Source: Megaustenia siamemsis (lineage: Eukaryota; Mollusca; Gastropoda; Stylommatophora; Ariophantidae). Taken from it: DNA of 64,000 nucleotides. Below the pieces are notes generated by a model. It searched no databases and was not told where the DNA came from. It saw only the letters and a list, made by a program, of their open reading frames with translations. Made by a program: the position numbers and the translations under genes. This document shows positions 60,701 to 64,000 of the stretch, piece by piece. Numbering within the stretch: the stretch's first letter is position 1; each line of letters starts with the position of its first letter. Location of the stretch: the NCBI GenBank assembly GCA_032433765.1, contig JAVIAB010000139.1, positions 42,030,130 to 42,094,129 of the forward strand. The letters run 5' to 3'.

Positions 60701-60800
60701 CTAACATTTCTGTCACGGGTTAAAGGAGCACTGTAAGACCATAATCTATCAAGGTTTGCATTTGCATCCAAAACACGAAGTGAGGAAGAATCAGCATGTA
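22041..60800 (-). CDS. DNAI4: Axonemal dynein intermediate chain 4 (WDR78 type), C-terminal WD-repeat half, partial
   Basis: Eleven exons on the minus strand: 60673-60800, 58224-58310, 53674-53751, 52274-52347, 49481-49635, 45252-45378, 37811-37939, 35502-35599, 34089-34164, 30983-31063, 22041-22169. All have GT-AG borders. All joins keep frame except 45252 to 37939, where an exon is missing. About 385 residues are covered. WD blocks are visible: [95 protein letters not shown]. Wording and order fit DNAI4 better than DNAI1/2. DNAI4 belongs to the intermediate chains of inner-arm dynein f (I1) and is needed for ciliary beating. The 5' half is beyond 64000. The gene is stretched by dense transposon load. 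Confidence 0.88.
22475..22740 (+). mobile_element. LINE-E fragment
   Basis: Decodes to [17 protein letters not shown], then a gap, then [13 protein letters not shown] and KQALK, matching 28340-28600. Heavily mutated. It lies in the last DNAI4 intron. Confidence 0.7.
22928..22940. repeat. Left copy of 13-bp target-site duplication
   Basis: GAGTCAATACAGG, repeated exactly at 24287-24299, brackets the composite SINE insertion. Confidence 0.92.
22941..24286. mobile_element. Composite tandem and inverted tRNA-SINE insertion (SINE-5)
   Basis: One insertion of 1346 bp built from a unit of about 437 bp. Copy 1 (22941-23379) and a cut copy 2 (23380-23597) have the tRNA-like part on the minus strand. 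From 23598 the sequence flips, and one full (23599-24033) and one partial (24034-24286) unit follow with the tRNA-like part on the plus strand. The tRNA-like part has a perfect B box GGTTCGATCCC and an A-box-like TGGCAGTGTACC. Copies are nearly identical, so the event is young. The outer flanks are one 13-bp target duplication. Confidence 0.9.
24287..24299. repeat. Right copy of 13-bp target-site duplication
   Basis: GAGTCAATACAGG, identical to 22928-22940. Confidence 0.92.
24390..26140 (-). pseudogene. LINE-A, nearly full RT region, frame-broken
   Basis: Reading minus from 26130: [37 protein letters not shown] (thumb before RT), [19 protein letters not shown] (RT motif 1), then frameshifted RT core, [65 protein letters not shown] and the basic tail at 24555-24600. 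A G run at 25278-25294 and a 48-bp duplication (AGTCCATGTATGTAATAAAC twice) interrupt it. It is not functional. Confidence 0.85.
26180..26520 (+). mobile_element. LINE remnant, basic 3' tail
   Basis: Shows [15 protein letters not shown] and later a [13 protein letters not shown] tail, in the order of an RTE-like RT C-terminus. Family not certain. Confidence 0.5.
26600..27260 (-). mobile_element. LINE-A 3' fragment
   Basis: One open frame of 143 residues: [82 protein letters not shown]. It is close to 24555-25155 and shows what the intact LINE-A end looks like. Confidence 0.85.
27261..28025. other. DNAI4 intron, unassigned
   Basis: No frame or repeat recognised. Confidence 0.4.
28026..28860 (+). 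mobile_element. LINE-E 3' region
   Basis: Reads [71 protein letters not shown], then after a 73-bp insertion, [52 protein letters not shown] and [19 protein letters not shown]. It ends CGGCTACGGCTCGAAAGG and (ATAG)n. It is the best copy of this family in the window. Confidence 0.88.
28398..28470 (+). mobile_element. 73-bp truncated LINE-D 3' end, with 13-bp target duplication
   Basis: AAAACAAATGAGG occurs at 28385-28397 and again at 28471-28483. Between them is only the 3' end of LINE-D (GACAATACTTC, GCGAACGAAAGATAG) as at 59470-59505. It is a clean, extremely 5'-truncated insertion inside LINE-E. Confidence 0.85.
28890..29480 (+). mobile_element. LINE-B 3' fragment, diverged
   Basis: Contains AGACAGAAATAAACAAAAG, TTGTATGGTGCAGAAACC and AAAAGAGACACAACAGCG, as in 13910-14250, with many indels. 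Confidence 0.75.
29720..30520 (+). mobile_element. LINE-B 3' half
   Basis: Open from 29724 with one shift near 30175: [108 protein letters not shown]. Ends in GATGATATGATGATGATG. Confidence 0.9.
30570..30730 (-). mobile_element. LINE-F 3' end
   Basis: The reverse complement matches 39480-39620 (GAAAGGTAGAAGAAG; AGCTCCCTGTGGAGCATAG), the final part of an RTE-like LINE. Confidence 0.75.
30983..31063 (-). CDS. DNAI4: DNAI4 exon (WD block [11 protein letters not shown])
   Basis: An 81-nt, phase 0-0 exon encoding [18 protein letters not shown] followed by IPKIHPDDQ. Donor gtatgt, acceptor TTACAG. It follows SFSKNSQ from the exon at 34089-34164. Confidence 0.88.
31064..31554. other. DNAI4 intron, unassigned
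   Basis: AT-rich; nothing recognised. Confidence 0.4.
31555..31870. repeat. Degenerate tandem repeat of about 36 bp
   Basis: The words ACATACCTCAGAGGATGATTT recur about eight times with drift. They are interrupted by an A19-type run at 31711-31728. Confidence 0.75.
31890..32110 (+). mobile_element. LINE-D RNase H scrap
   Basis: Encodes [20 protein letters not shown], the HxxxxGNxxAD block of LINE RNase H. Short and isolated. Confidence 0.55.
32130..32520 (+). mobile_element. LINE-J 3' fragment
   Basis: Resembles 43060-43395: [14 protein letters not shown], then [20 protein letters not shown], then words ACATGATCACCTATGCCAAC and GATGATGATG at the end. Confidence 0.75.
32670..32755 (+). mobile_element. 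LINE-B 3' end
   Basis: About 85 bp: CCATCAAAGCAAGAGAC, GCTCCATGGTAGCCAA, then CGATGATGATGG. Same end as 14370-14447 and 30420-30510. Confidence 0.8.
32756..34088. other. DNAI4 intron, unassigned
   Basis: No clear element. A/T runs near 33690. The short frames here are not supported. Confidence 0.4.
34089..34164 (-). CDS. DNAI4: DNAI4 exon
   Basis: A 76-nt exon encoding [20 protein letters not shown] then SKNSQ. It completes a Thr codon split with the upstream exon (NLASS-T-LDA) and ends in phase 0 before gtaatg. Confidence 0.85.
34485..34745 (+). mobile_element. SINE-4 copy, diverged
   Basis: Head GGGTTGGGTGATCTAGAGG then GGTATGAATCCCACTACAG (decayed B box). The body resembles the reverse of 41930-42175: GAGATCTGATGCCTGG, AAAGAACCCTTG. 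Confidence 0.65.
34746..35501. other. DNAI4 intron, unassigned
   Basis: AT-rich; nothing recognised. Confidence 0.4.
35502..35599 (-). CDS. DNAI4: DNAI4 exon (WD block)
   Basis: A 98-nt exon encoding [20 protein letters not shown] then [12 protein letters not shown]. The WD repeat ends in the EVWNL strand. Donor gtaagt, acceptor TTTTTTTCAG. Frame joins SFYSST|RAVND from the exon before. Confidence 0.9.
35725..35892 (+). mobile_element. LINE-E scrap
   Basis: Reads [16 protein letters not shown] then a Lys/Asn/Arg-rich tail, as at 28550-28700. Short and mutated. Confidence 0.6.
35896..36479 (-). mobile_element. LINE-C RT fragment, left part of a copy split by SINE-3
   Basis: One open frame: [39 protein letters not shown] (motif B), [20 protein letters not shown] (motif C intact), [34 protein letters not shown]. 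It continues to the right of SINE-3 at 36743. Confidence 0.9.
36480..36730 (-). mobile_element. SINE-3, full length, with tRNA-like head
   Basis: On the minus strand it starts exactly with GGTGTCCGGTTAGCGCAATC, and about 70 nt later has GGACACC, a perfect 7-bp acceptor-stem pair. The B-box-like GGGGTTCGTACCC lies between. The 3' part carries the domain shared with SINE-2 and SINE-4 (CTCTGAAGTCGGAG, CTGCCTGCATGG, CGCAAAATTCAGT, AAGCTGACGAAAGCGAAC). CGTTATGCTTTC flanks it at 36468-36479 and 36731-36742. Confidence 0.9.
36743..37205 (-). mobile_element. LINE-C continuation and 3' end, split by a TA run
   Basis: 36743-36765 continues the LINE-C word TTAATTATTTCTTGG. After the TA run, 36830-37200 is a LINE-C 3' end (ATCATCAAGTACC, GTGATCATGTCACTCC, GTCCATGATATTCTCAACAT). 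Confidence 0.8.
36766..36826. repeat. (TA)n microsatellite
   Basis: About 60 bp of TA inside LINE-C sequence. Confidence 0.95.
37528..37588. repeat. (TA)n microsatellite
   Basis: About 60 bp of TA after GTGTGTATATA. It lies in the DNAI4 intron before the exon at 37811. Confidence 0.95.
37811..37939 (-). CDS. DNAI4: DNAI4 exon (WD block SADWTIKLW)
   Basis: A 129-nt exon, phase 0 to 0: [43 protein letters not shown]. It is a complete WD blade. Donor gtgagt, acceptor TATGTTCAG. The exon that should precede it has not been found. Confidence 0.92.
38285..38690 (-). pseudogene. mariner-like transposase, C-terminal remnant
   Basis: The minus strand reads [20 protein letters not shown], then [17 protein letters not shown], then a tail ending YFFKGAIME. 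xPCDFxLFPKLKxxLK is the block at the third catalytic Asp of mariner transposases. The first part and both ends are lost. Confidence 0.75.
38691..38998 (+). mobile_element. LINE-B 3' fragment
   Basis: From GGATGGAAAGAAAAG (38678) to GGCACTTGATGATGA. Encodes the [17 protein letters not shown] and [16 protein letters not shown] tail. Confidence 0.85.
39190..39625 (+). mobile_element. LINE-F 3' region
   Basis: Decodes with shifts to [44 protein letters not shown]-like, and an ending [19 protein letters not shown] then STGS. This is the standard C-terminus of RTE LINEs. Confidence 0.85.
39626..40860 (-). mobile_element. LINE-G, RT core to 3' end, frame-broken
   Basis: Minus from 40590: [13 protein letters not shown] (motif B), [40 protein letters not shown] (motif C, FADD intact), then a YKYLxSIV block, then [24 protein letters not shown] tail near 39750. 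Stops break it in at least four places. Confidence 0.8.
40861..41345 (-). other. Unknown element with a Pro/Lys-rich open frame
   Basis: The minus strand encodes [56 protein letters not shown]. It looks like a decayed repeat ORF rather than a host exon: no splice borders fit, and nothing like it belongs in DNAI4. Family not identified. Confidence 0.35.
41346..41675. other. DNAI4 intron, unassigned
   Basis: AT-rich; nothing recognised. I searched it for the missing WD exon without success. Confidence 0.4.
41676..42175 (-). mobile_element. SINE-4, long copy
   Basis: Minus-strand head GGGGCTGGGTGGTCTAGTGG (A-box-like) and GGTTTGATTTGCACC (decayed B box). The body includes ATCTAATGTCTAGCCC and GCACATTAAAGAGCCC. 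The 3' end has the shared domain CTGAAGTAGAAGAATATCTG, CCTGTATGGTGG, AAAATTCAATTCC and GGCAAACACAAAC. Confidence 0.75.
42176..42438 (+). mobile_element. LINE-J RT fragment left of SINE-2
   Basis: Reads [19 protein letters not shown], then WMTQS (decayed motif C), [10 protein letters not shown]. It ends at the SINE-2 insertion and resumes at 42785. Confidence 0.7.
42439..42772 (+). mobile_element. SINE-2 inserted in LINE-J, 12-bp target duplication
   Basis: Flanks are ACCACCATGCAA (42427-42438) and ACCACTATGCAA (42773-42784), one mismatch. Head has GTGAGTTCAAAGCCCGACT. Body matches 3459-3775 closely. It ends in a pure A run of about 30. Confidence 0.9.
42785..43395 (+). mobile_element. LINE-J 3' region
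   Basis: [20 protein letters not shown], then [52 protein letters not shown], then a frame shift and the end with GATGATGATAAG. It is a sister of LINE-C. Confidence 0.85.
43425..43610 (-). repeat. Dispersed module R5, diverged copy
   Basis: The minus strand matches 59590-59705: CTAGCAGTGCTCCTGG, CCAAGTAAGTAGGAATC, CCAGTACTCAAAATTGC, AGTCAGATATGATGGA. Three other copies exist (52840, 59505, 685). Confidence 0.55.
43914..44140 (+). mobile_element. SINE-1 copy, 3' truncated
   Basis: Head GGGAGCCACGATAGCTCAGT (A box TAGCTCAGTGG) and GAGTTCAATCCC (B box), then ACTGGATTTTTTTCTGGG and CACATTACCCCAAAATCATG. It stops inside ACACCATAT, where LINE-H starts. Confidence 0.88.
44141..44515 (+). mobile_element. 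LINE-H RT fragment
   Basis: [20 protein letters not shown] (motif A), [33 protein letters not shown] (motif B), [15 protein letters not shown] (motif C). The catalytic Asp residues are present in this piece, but a stop in codon 54 or so and truncation make it dead. Confidence 0.88.
44516..44654 (+). repeat. Short triple repeat and low-information spacer
   Basis: CATGCAGCGTGA occurs three times in a row at about 44522-44560. Beyond it nothing is recognised before LINE-E. Confidence 0.7.
44655..45012 (+). mobile_element. LINE-E 3' end
   Basis: [12 protein letters not shown] start, then AACAGGAAAAGGAAAAGAGG, ends CGGCTACGGCTCAAAAGG then (ATAG)n. Confidence 0.85.
45117..45138. repeat. (GT)n microsatellite
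   Basis: About 20 bp of GT. Confidence 0.9.
45252..45378 (-). CDS. DNAI4: DNAI4 exon
   Basis: Encodes [20 protein letters not shown] then [20 protein letters not shown] then SN and two bases of the next codon. Donor is gttagt; acceptor AATGTAG. The phrase G-x-A-x-I-S-R-x-A-x-G-M-C-F-x-F matches DNAI4. It ends in phase 2, while the next exon found starts in phase 0. Confidence 0.85.
45560..46520. repeat. Copy 1 of a diverged intronic duplication (with SINE-1 inside)
   Basis: Parallels 51240-52140: GAAATTTGACAGTTTACCATG against GGAATTCGACAGTTTGCCAT, GCATCCAATTCC in both, and AAAATCTTATTTT in both. Identity is perhaps 70 percent by eye. Confidence 0.7.
45634..45892 (+). mobile_element. SINE-1, full length, 12-bp target duplication
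   Basis: ACAATACCATTG flanks it at 45622-45633 and 45893-45904. Head GGAGCCGCGTTAGCTCAGTG, B box GGTTTGATCCC, body as at 43914, ending CCTATACGCCACTTGGTGTG then GGTACTTTACTTTTTTACT. Confidence 0.93.
46535..48560 (-). pseudogene. LINE-C, longest copy, frame-broken
   Basis: Minus from 48375: [60 protein letters not shown], then [20 protein letters not shown] (motif 1), [17 protein letters not shown] (motif A), [19 protein letters not shown] (motif B), [20 protein letters not shown] (motif C), then [29 protein letters not shown] catalytic residues are intact in the open frame 47228-47914. Frameshifts at about 47925 and 47215 and loss of the endonuclease end disable it. RTE/CR1-like by motif order. 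Confidence 0.9.
48565..49035 (-). mobile_element. LINE-H RT fragment split by a SINE-5 insertion
   Basis: Minus from 49030: [20 protein letters not shown], then the SINE, then [18 protein letters not shown]. This is the same stretch as 44290-44390. Confidence 0.88.
48624..48957 (+). mobile_element. SINE-5 copy with an internal inversion, 13-bp target duplication
   Basis: ATCCTTTTTTAAC flanks it exactly at 48611-48623 and 48958-48970. The left 50 bp (ACAAATAATAATAAATAAAT, GGGAACTTCCGAGGCGA) are in one orientation. From about 48677 the unit runs in the other, through the tRNA-like head (TGGCAGTGTGCC, GGTTCGATCCC) to GTTCTATTAT. Confidence 0.92.
49036..49480. other. DNAI4 intron, unassigned
   Basis: Nothing recognised; T run near 49050. 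Confidence 0.4.
49481..49635 (-). CDS. DNAI4: DNAI4 exon (WD block [13 protein letters not shown])
   Basis: A 155-nt exon: [51 protein letters not shown] and one base. It joins in frame to the exons on both sides (LDN-F-MTPSKHT and ESY-D-VMKLKK). Donor gtaaca, acceptor CTCCAG. Confidence 0.93.
49735..49885. repeat. Imperfect (TCTA)n region
   Basis: Drifted TCTATTTATC/CATCCATC words. A similar patch is at 50590-50715. Confidence 0.75.
49975..50375 (-). mobile_element. SINE-4 copy
   Basis: The minus strand has GGTTTGATTCCAAC (B box), AGATCCGATGTCTAGCCC, TGTTAAAGAACCCG and a 3' part with AAAATCTACCTATCTGTGC. It parallels 41676-42175. Confidence 0.7.
50376..50580 (+). mobile_element. SINE-1-like 3' tail with an unrelated 5' part
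   Basis: ACCACATCACCCAAAAATG, then TTTGGTCACTAACACCAAA, echoes the SINE-1 tail. The preceding bases are not the SINE-1 head. Confidence 0.5.
50804..51061 (-). mobile_element. SINE-1, full length
   Basis: Flanked by AGTTTAAGCAT (50793-50803) and AGCTTAAGCAT (51062-51072), one mismatch. Minus-strand head GGGAACCACAATAGCTCAGT, tail GGTAATGTGG... on the plus strand. Confidence 0.88.
51240..52140. repeat. Copy 2 of the diverged intronic duplication (with SINE-1 inside)
   Basis: See copy 1 at 45560-46520. The left part aligns as CAGCTAACTCTCC against GTGCTAACTCTTA. The right end aligns as TAATAATTGTTATGAATG against CAGTAATTGTTATGATGG. Confidence 0.7.
51807..52048 (+). mobile_element. SINE-1, full length, 12-bp target duplication
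   Basis: TTCATTGAAAAT flanks it exactly at 51795-51806 and 52049-52060. Head GCCACGATAGCTCAGTGG, B box GGTTCAATCCC. Confidence 0.93.
52274..52347 (-). CDS. DNAI4: DNAI4 exon (WD block [12 protein letters not shown])
   Basis: A 74-nt exon encoding [20 protein letters not shown] then VLDN and two bases. It joins NPNLLA|VGYYDG from the exon before in phase 0. Donor gtgagt. Confidence 0.93.
52645..52826 (+). mobile_element. LINE-E 3' end
   Basis: AGAGCTGCTTGCACAGAAC, GATTTGATAAAATATC, CGGCTACGGCTCGAAAGG, then a GATAGATAG tail. AGATAGAGCTGCTTGCAC is partly doubled at 52648-52686. Confidence 0.85.
52840..53145 (+). repeat. Dispersed module R5
   Basis: GGATCAAAGAGAGAAGTC, AGTACTCAAAAATGC, AAGTCAGATATGTTGGGTC correspond to 59640-59710. 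Confidence 0.5.
53285..53640 (+). mobile_element. LINE-A 3' end
   Basis: [56 protein letters not shown], then the end with CCTCGACGCCAACGGC. Confidence 0.88.
53674..53751 (-). CDS. DNAI4: DNAI4 exon
   Basis: A 78-nt, phase 0-0 exon: [20 protein letters not shown] then NPNLLA. It joins [17 protein letters not shown] on the 5' side. Acceptor CATTTCAG, donor gtgagt. Confidence 0.93.
53752..54074. other. DNAI4 intron, AT-rich
   Basis: Nothing recognised. Confidence 0.45.
54075..55486 (-). mobile_element. LINE-J RT region, right part interrupted by a pogo-like element
   Basis: Minus from 55340: [58 protein letters not shown] (motif A), LRIIKKKC, then decayed motifs and the 3' end at 54080-54200 (ATCATGTGCCATCC, GGCATAGGCAATCATG). 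Numerous stops. Confidence 0.8.
55487..56349. mobile_element. Non-autonomous pogo/Tigger-like element (MITE), 863 bp
   Basis: Terminal inverted repeats CAGTCGAACCTG at both ends, extending imperfectly over about 22 bp. TA is duplicated at both flanks (55485-55486 and 56350-56351). It is clearly richer in GC than its surroundings. No transposase frame. It splits a LINE codon run: KAPGLDNI on one side, [12 protein letters not shown] on the other. Confidence 0.88.
56352..56530 (-). mobile_element. LINE-J continuation right of the pogo-like element
   Basis: Minus reads ...ISNPE-type start, KEIKAPG-like, with RDKAPGLDN at the junction. Continues the thumb region seen at 47950-48060. Confidence 0.7.
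56531..57349. other. DNAI4 intron, unassigned
   Basis: Nothing recognised. Confidence 0.4.
57350..57712 (+). repeat. 91-bp x 4 tandem repeat
   Basis: Units begin GTTACCACAAAGTGAAG at 57350, 57441, 57532 and 57623. They differ at one to four bases. Each holds TCTGTAATAAATGTAAGTG. Confidence 0.97.
57713..58223. other. DNAI4 intron, unassigned
   Basis: Nothing recognised. Confidence 0.4.
58224..58310 (-). CDS. DNAI4: DNAI4 exon
   Basis: An 87-nt, phase 0-0 exon: [20 protein letters not shown] then [15 protein letters not shown] and the CCW strand are typical of the first WD blades of dynein intermediate chains. Donor gtatgt. Confidence 0.93.
58355..58690 (-). mobile_element. LINE-E 3' end
   Basis: Minus: [56 protein letters not shown]. 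Ends with (TCTA)n on the plus strand at 58360-58380. Confidence 0.9.
58691..59069. other. DNAI4 intron, AT-rich
   Basis: Nothing recognised. Confidence 0.45.
59070..59504 (+). mobile_element. LINE-D 3' end
   Basis: [40 protein letters not shown], then CGGCAAACGAAAGATAGAT-type end. RTGHN and the C-x-G...EHxLxxC pattern are the tail after RNase H. Confidence 0.88.
59505..59755 (+). repeat. Dispersed module R5, longest copy
   Basis: AGATCCTCAGCTGAAAGC, CCAAGTGAGTAGAGATC, CCAGTACCCAAAAATAAC, ATATGGCGGATAGGC. It sits directly before LINE-C sequence, so it may be a LINE 5' part or a separate element. Confidence 0.55.
59756..60640 (+). mobile_element. LINE-C, internally deleted
   Basis: [49 protein letters not shown] then stop, and resumes [56 protein letters not shown]. 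Ends in (GATGAT)n. Confidence 0.88.
60673..60800 (-). CDS. DNAI4: DNAI4 exon, most 5' one in the window
   Basis: A 128-nt exon: two bases of a split codon, then [62 protein letters not shown] across the join is the start of the WD propeller. Donor gtaagt, acceptor TTTCTAG. Further 5' exons must be right of 64000 or inside 60801-64000, where I see none. Confidence 0.9.
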
Positions 60801-61499
60801 CTAGAAATATATAGAAATACCATACAACACATAAACATCTATATAGTAATATAGACCATACATCTATACAGTAATAGAGGTTTTTTTTTGACATTTTTCA
60901 ATCATATGTCATTTATGTTTTTGTTGGAATGTCATCTTATTTTTATTTTTATGTCAATCATTGAGCATTCAGGACAATTTACATGGCTTTCTAATAAGAT
61001 ACCAAGCATGCATAGGACCTGAGCTGGAAGAGGTCAGTGACTCATAATCTGACTGCATCAAGATCAACGAAGAAGAACTTAATTCTCAGTTGAAAATCAT
61101 AAACAAGTGACTTTATAATGTGACACAGCCATCCAAGTTAAAGGTGTATCAGTCATTGTGAAGTTATCATGGTATAATGTTGGCTTCTAAAAACTGACAT
61201 TTATATCAACATCATAATGAGTCTGTGTGAAATGTAAGTTTACAACTATGCAAAAGGTTACCATTTTACTATACATGCACTTCTGCAGGGAATCGAAGAT
61301 GGGTCATTTATAATGCGATATTCATGACCCAGAGAGACCAACACAATTGTTGCTTGGTCTGGATAGATCCTTTTCCTTTTGGATTAAACAAGACTCAGAG
61401 TGCACTCATGTCAAGCATGGAAGGTAAAGGAAAGATGATGACTTTGATGTAGATGTCATAAAATGGGAGATATTTAAAATGTTTACTACAAATGTACTT
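60801..61499. other. DNAI4 intron, unassigned
   Basis: No exon or repeat recognised. Confidence 0.4.
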
Positions 61500-62095
61500 G
61501 TCACTCTCAGGAAATTGAAATTAATATTGCATGCAGTATTGAAATTTCTCAAAGTACTCTAAGAAAAATTGTATGAGCCGTCGGCTACACTTTTAGGAAA
61601 ACTGTAGGTGGCAGGAATATTATTTGTGAAAAACCACATTTGATTGCTGACCGAAGCATATACCTGAGGCAGATCCGTGAGTGGCAGAGTAAAGATCATT
61701 AAATTGTATATTTGGATGAATCCTGGATCAAAGCTCACCACACCTAAAGTAAAGGTAAAGAATGACAATCAGTAGATGGTGAACAGAAAAGAACAATTCC
61801 CAGCAGCAAAGCCCAGTGCATCATACTAACGCATTCTGGAAGCAGTAAAAACGGCCTTGTCCATGATGCTGGACTTATTTTCAAATCAAAAAGTAATAAT
61901 GGTTAGGGCCAACCACACAGAAATGAATGGACAAATTTTCAGGAACTAGTTGGAGAATGATCTTCTTCTGATCCTAGATAGACCATCATGTCTAGTAATG
62001 GATAATGCATGTTATCACAAAGCTGTGTCAGCTGAAGACAAAGTACCATCTGCATGAAATACAAAAGATTAAATTCGGACATGGCTTGCTAAGGA
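61500..62095 (+). pseudogene. DDE transposase remnant (IS630/Tc1-related)
   Basis: Across several stops: YLRQIREWQSKDH, VYLDESWIKAHHT (first Asp block), GEQKRTIPSSKAQCII, GLIFKSKSNNG, HRNEWTNFQELV, then SCLVMDNACYHKAVSA (second Asp block, MDNAxYH). The E/D block has been lost to the LINE junction at 62100. Not functional. Confidence 0.75.
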
Positions 62096-62099
62096 AAAT

Positions 62100-64000
62100 G
62101 TCAACTTTTTCTTACTACAGGCTGTAAGCTAAGATTACTGTTCAGCAGTTTTTCTATTGCCAACTTTATTGCTTGGATTTCTGCATTGTAATTGTGATAG
62201 TATTTCTCTGTTGCTATTTTATTCATATCCCTAGTGTTAATTTGGTACTCTATGTATGCACCTGCTCTCCCATTCTTTACTGCTTTCTGTGTTGATCCAT
62301 CTGTGTACACATGCACCCATAGATCTTGTGGGTATTCTTCATCCAAGGAGTTGAGAGTGAGTATTTTACACTGTAGACTATTTTGTTCCTCTTTGTCAAC
62401 TATTCCTTTCACTTCTATCCGTACTTGTATTGATAATCCTGATTCCTCTGTCCAGGGAGTCTGTTCTGGCATGGGCAGTAGGGGGATGACAACTCTTGGC
62501 ATGTCTGGTGTTTGTCTACAGGTTTGTTTGCCTTGGTGGATAAAACTGCTTCTCTTAAGCCATCCCAATGCAAGATTTTGGAATTGGTCCTTCATTAGAT
62601 GTCTCAGTATACATGATAATTTTTCTGCCTGTATCAGAACACCTTTGTGTCCCTACATTCTCTCAGTCTGGTATCCTCCACAATTTCTCCATCTCCAATA
62701 TTGATGTTGATTTCATTGCTTCTGTGATGATCCTAAGTGCCTGGTTTTACACTTTATCCAGTTCTTGTAGTGTGGTGTTTGATTTTGAGTACCATGCAGA
62801 TGATCCATATCCTAGATGTGGGCATATACTATGTTGGTAAACGTTACTGAGTATTTTCCCACTCACACCCCACATTGTTCCACACAGCTTTCTTAGAATA
62901 GCCAACTTCCTCCTTGCTTTGTGGGTTGCCTTATTTATCTGCTGTTTCCAAGACTGTTTGTTTGATAAGTAGCTTGTATGTCTTCTTTCACAGGCTCATT
63001 GTTTGTGTAGATGGGTCCTGCCTTTTGTTTTGGGTATAGAGTGAAAAGTGTAGTACTGCATTTATCTGTATTGATGCTGATACACCAACTATTTGCCCAT
63101 GAGCTCAGTGCATTCACAGTTCTTTACAACAATTTTAAAGCCACTGTTGAATACTCCTCCGTGCACCACATTACCAGGTCATCTGCATACATTGCCACTT
63201 TGATACCATGTGGTAGTTCAGTAACTAGGTCATTGATGTAGTTTAGAAAAATTGTTGGAGATCATACCATTCCCTGTGGGGCACACTGGCACAGTAGGCC
63301 CTTCTTACCTTTACGGCCATCCAGTTCCATTCTGGGTCTCCTGTTATGCAGGTATGCTTTCCCCCATTTGTGCATTTTGCTATTTATTTCGTAATTTCTA
63401 GGTTTCTTCAAGAGCCCTTCTTTCCATACGCTATCAAATGCTTTCTTTAGGTCTATCCATGCTGCTAGTACCAATTTATTTTCTTGAAACACATCATCAA
63501 TTTCCTGGGAAAGATAAGTTGCCTGATCTTCGGTAGAGTAACACTGTCTAAAGCCAGCTCACTGTGGCACAAGGAGGTTATCACTTTCCAGGTACCACTG
63601 CAGTCTAAGATTGATTATACATTCTATTGTTCATACAAAAAGTTGTAAGGCTGATTGGTCTACAGCTGGATGTTGTATACCATCTTTTCCTGGCTTTAGT
63701 AATTGTCATAATTGCTTCTCTCCACGCCTTTGGGACTCTACCTGTGATCCAGCAAATATTGTAGATCTGCAGTAGTTTTGCTTTAGCTGCAGTTCCCAAG
63801 TTCTAAATCACTTTATTGGACACTCCATCACAACCTAGTGACTTTTTCATTTTTAATTTGAATATTGCCAGCTCTAGCTCTCATTGTGTAATGGGCGTTT
63901 CCATGACTTCATGTATGGTCCCTTCTTGCCTTGCATTTTGTTGCTTTGCGCGGGTCTCTTGTCATTTCTCTAGGCTAATTTCAAAATTATTGTCTTTTGC
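62100..64000 (-). pseudogene. LINE-D, RT plus RNase H, frame-broken, runs off the window
   Basis: Minus: AKAKLLQIYNICWITGRVPK, WREAIMTITKARK (RT motif 1), VLAAWIDLKKAFDSVWKEGL (motif A), LLCQCAPQGMV (motif B), LPHGIKVAMYADDLVMWCT-like motif C near 63180, then ALSSWANSWCISINTDK, and RNase H VYTDGSTQKAVKNGRAGAYI with NAEIQAIKLAIEKLL. The RT-then-RNase-H order places it in the I/Jockey group. Frame breaks at about 63600, 63260 and 62930 kill it. The 5' part is beyond 64000. Confidence 0.88.

Overview
The window is a piece of an animal nuclear genome: AT-rich, with split genes whose introns follow GT-AG, long introns, and a very heavy load of decayed retrotransposons, tRNA-derived SINEs and DNA transposons. 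The repeat mix and the cysteine-rich secreted-protein fragment at the left edge suggest a lophotrochozoan, most likely a mollusc. That is an inference from style, not a proven assignment. Nothing bacterial or viral is present.

Two conserved host genes lie tail to tail. The first is on the + strand: four coding exons between 1978 and 17013 join without a frame break into a 115-residue protein that I recognise as NDUFA7 (B14.5a), an accessory subunit of mitochondrial complex I. The second is on the - strand: eleven coding exons between 60800 and 22041 encode the C-terminal WD-repeat half of an axonemal dynein intermediate chain, best matched to DNAI4 (WDR78). Its 5' half lies beyond the right edge. 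The two genes are separated by about 5 kb (17014-22040). At the left edge, 1-678 is an open frame with two copies of a cysteine-rich module, probably the end of an exon of an unrelated secreted or surface protein.

Almost everything else is mobile DNA in introns and flanks. Letters used in this annotation: LINE-A (1.1, 24.4-26.1, 26.6-27.2, 53.3 kb), LINE-B (13.3, 28.9, 29.7, 32.7, 38.7 kb), LINE-C (6.5, 18.5, 35.9-37.2, 46.5-48.5, 59.8-60.6 kb), LINE-D (RNase-H-bearing; 3.9, 7.7, 9.3, 28.4, 31.9, 59.1, 62.1-64 kb), LINE-E (22.5, 28.0, 35.7, 44.7, 52.6, 58.4 kb), LINE-F (30.6, 39.2 kb), LINE-G (20.3, 39.6-40.9 kb), LINE-H (44.1, 48.6-49.0 kb), LINE-I (5.5, 19.1 kb) and LINE-J (32.1, 42.2-43.4, 54.1-56.5 kb). 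DNA transposons include mariner, Tc1, pogo-like and another DDE family. There are at least five tRNA-derived SINE families, one solo-LTR-like element, and several mini- and microsatellites. Several insertions are dated relative to one another by nesting and by exact target-site duplications.

The points that most deserve a second look are: (1) an exon of DNAI4 that ought to lie between 45252 and 37939 and cannot be found, with the phases of its neighbours showing that it is needed; (2) a 1346-bp insertion at 22941-24286 built from tandem and inverted copies of one tRNA-SINE unit and flanked by a single 13-bp target duplication; (3) three SINE families with unrelated tRNA heads that share one 3' domain; (4) a diverged duplication of about 0.9 kb inside DNAI4 introns, each copy independently hit by the same SINE; and (5) a 57-bp x 12 minisatellite that is open on both strands. 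I see no evidence of a wholly new multi-gene system.
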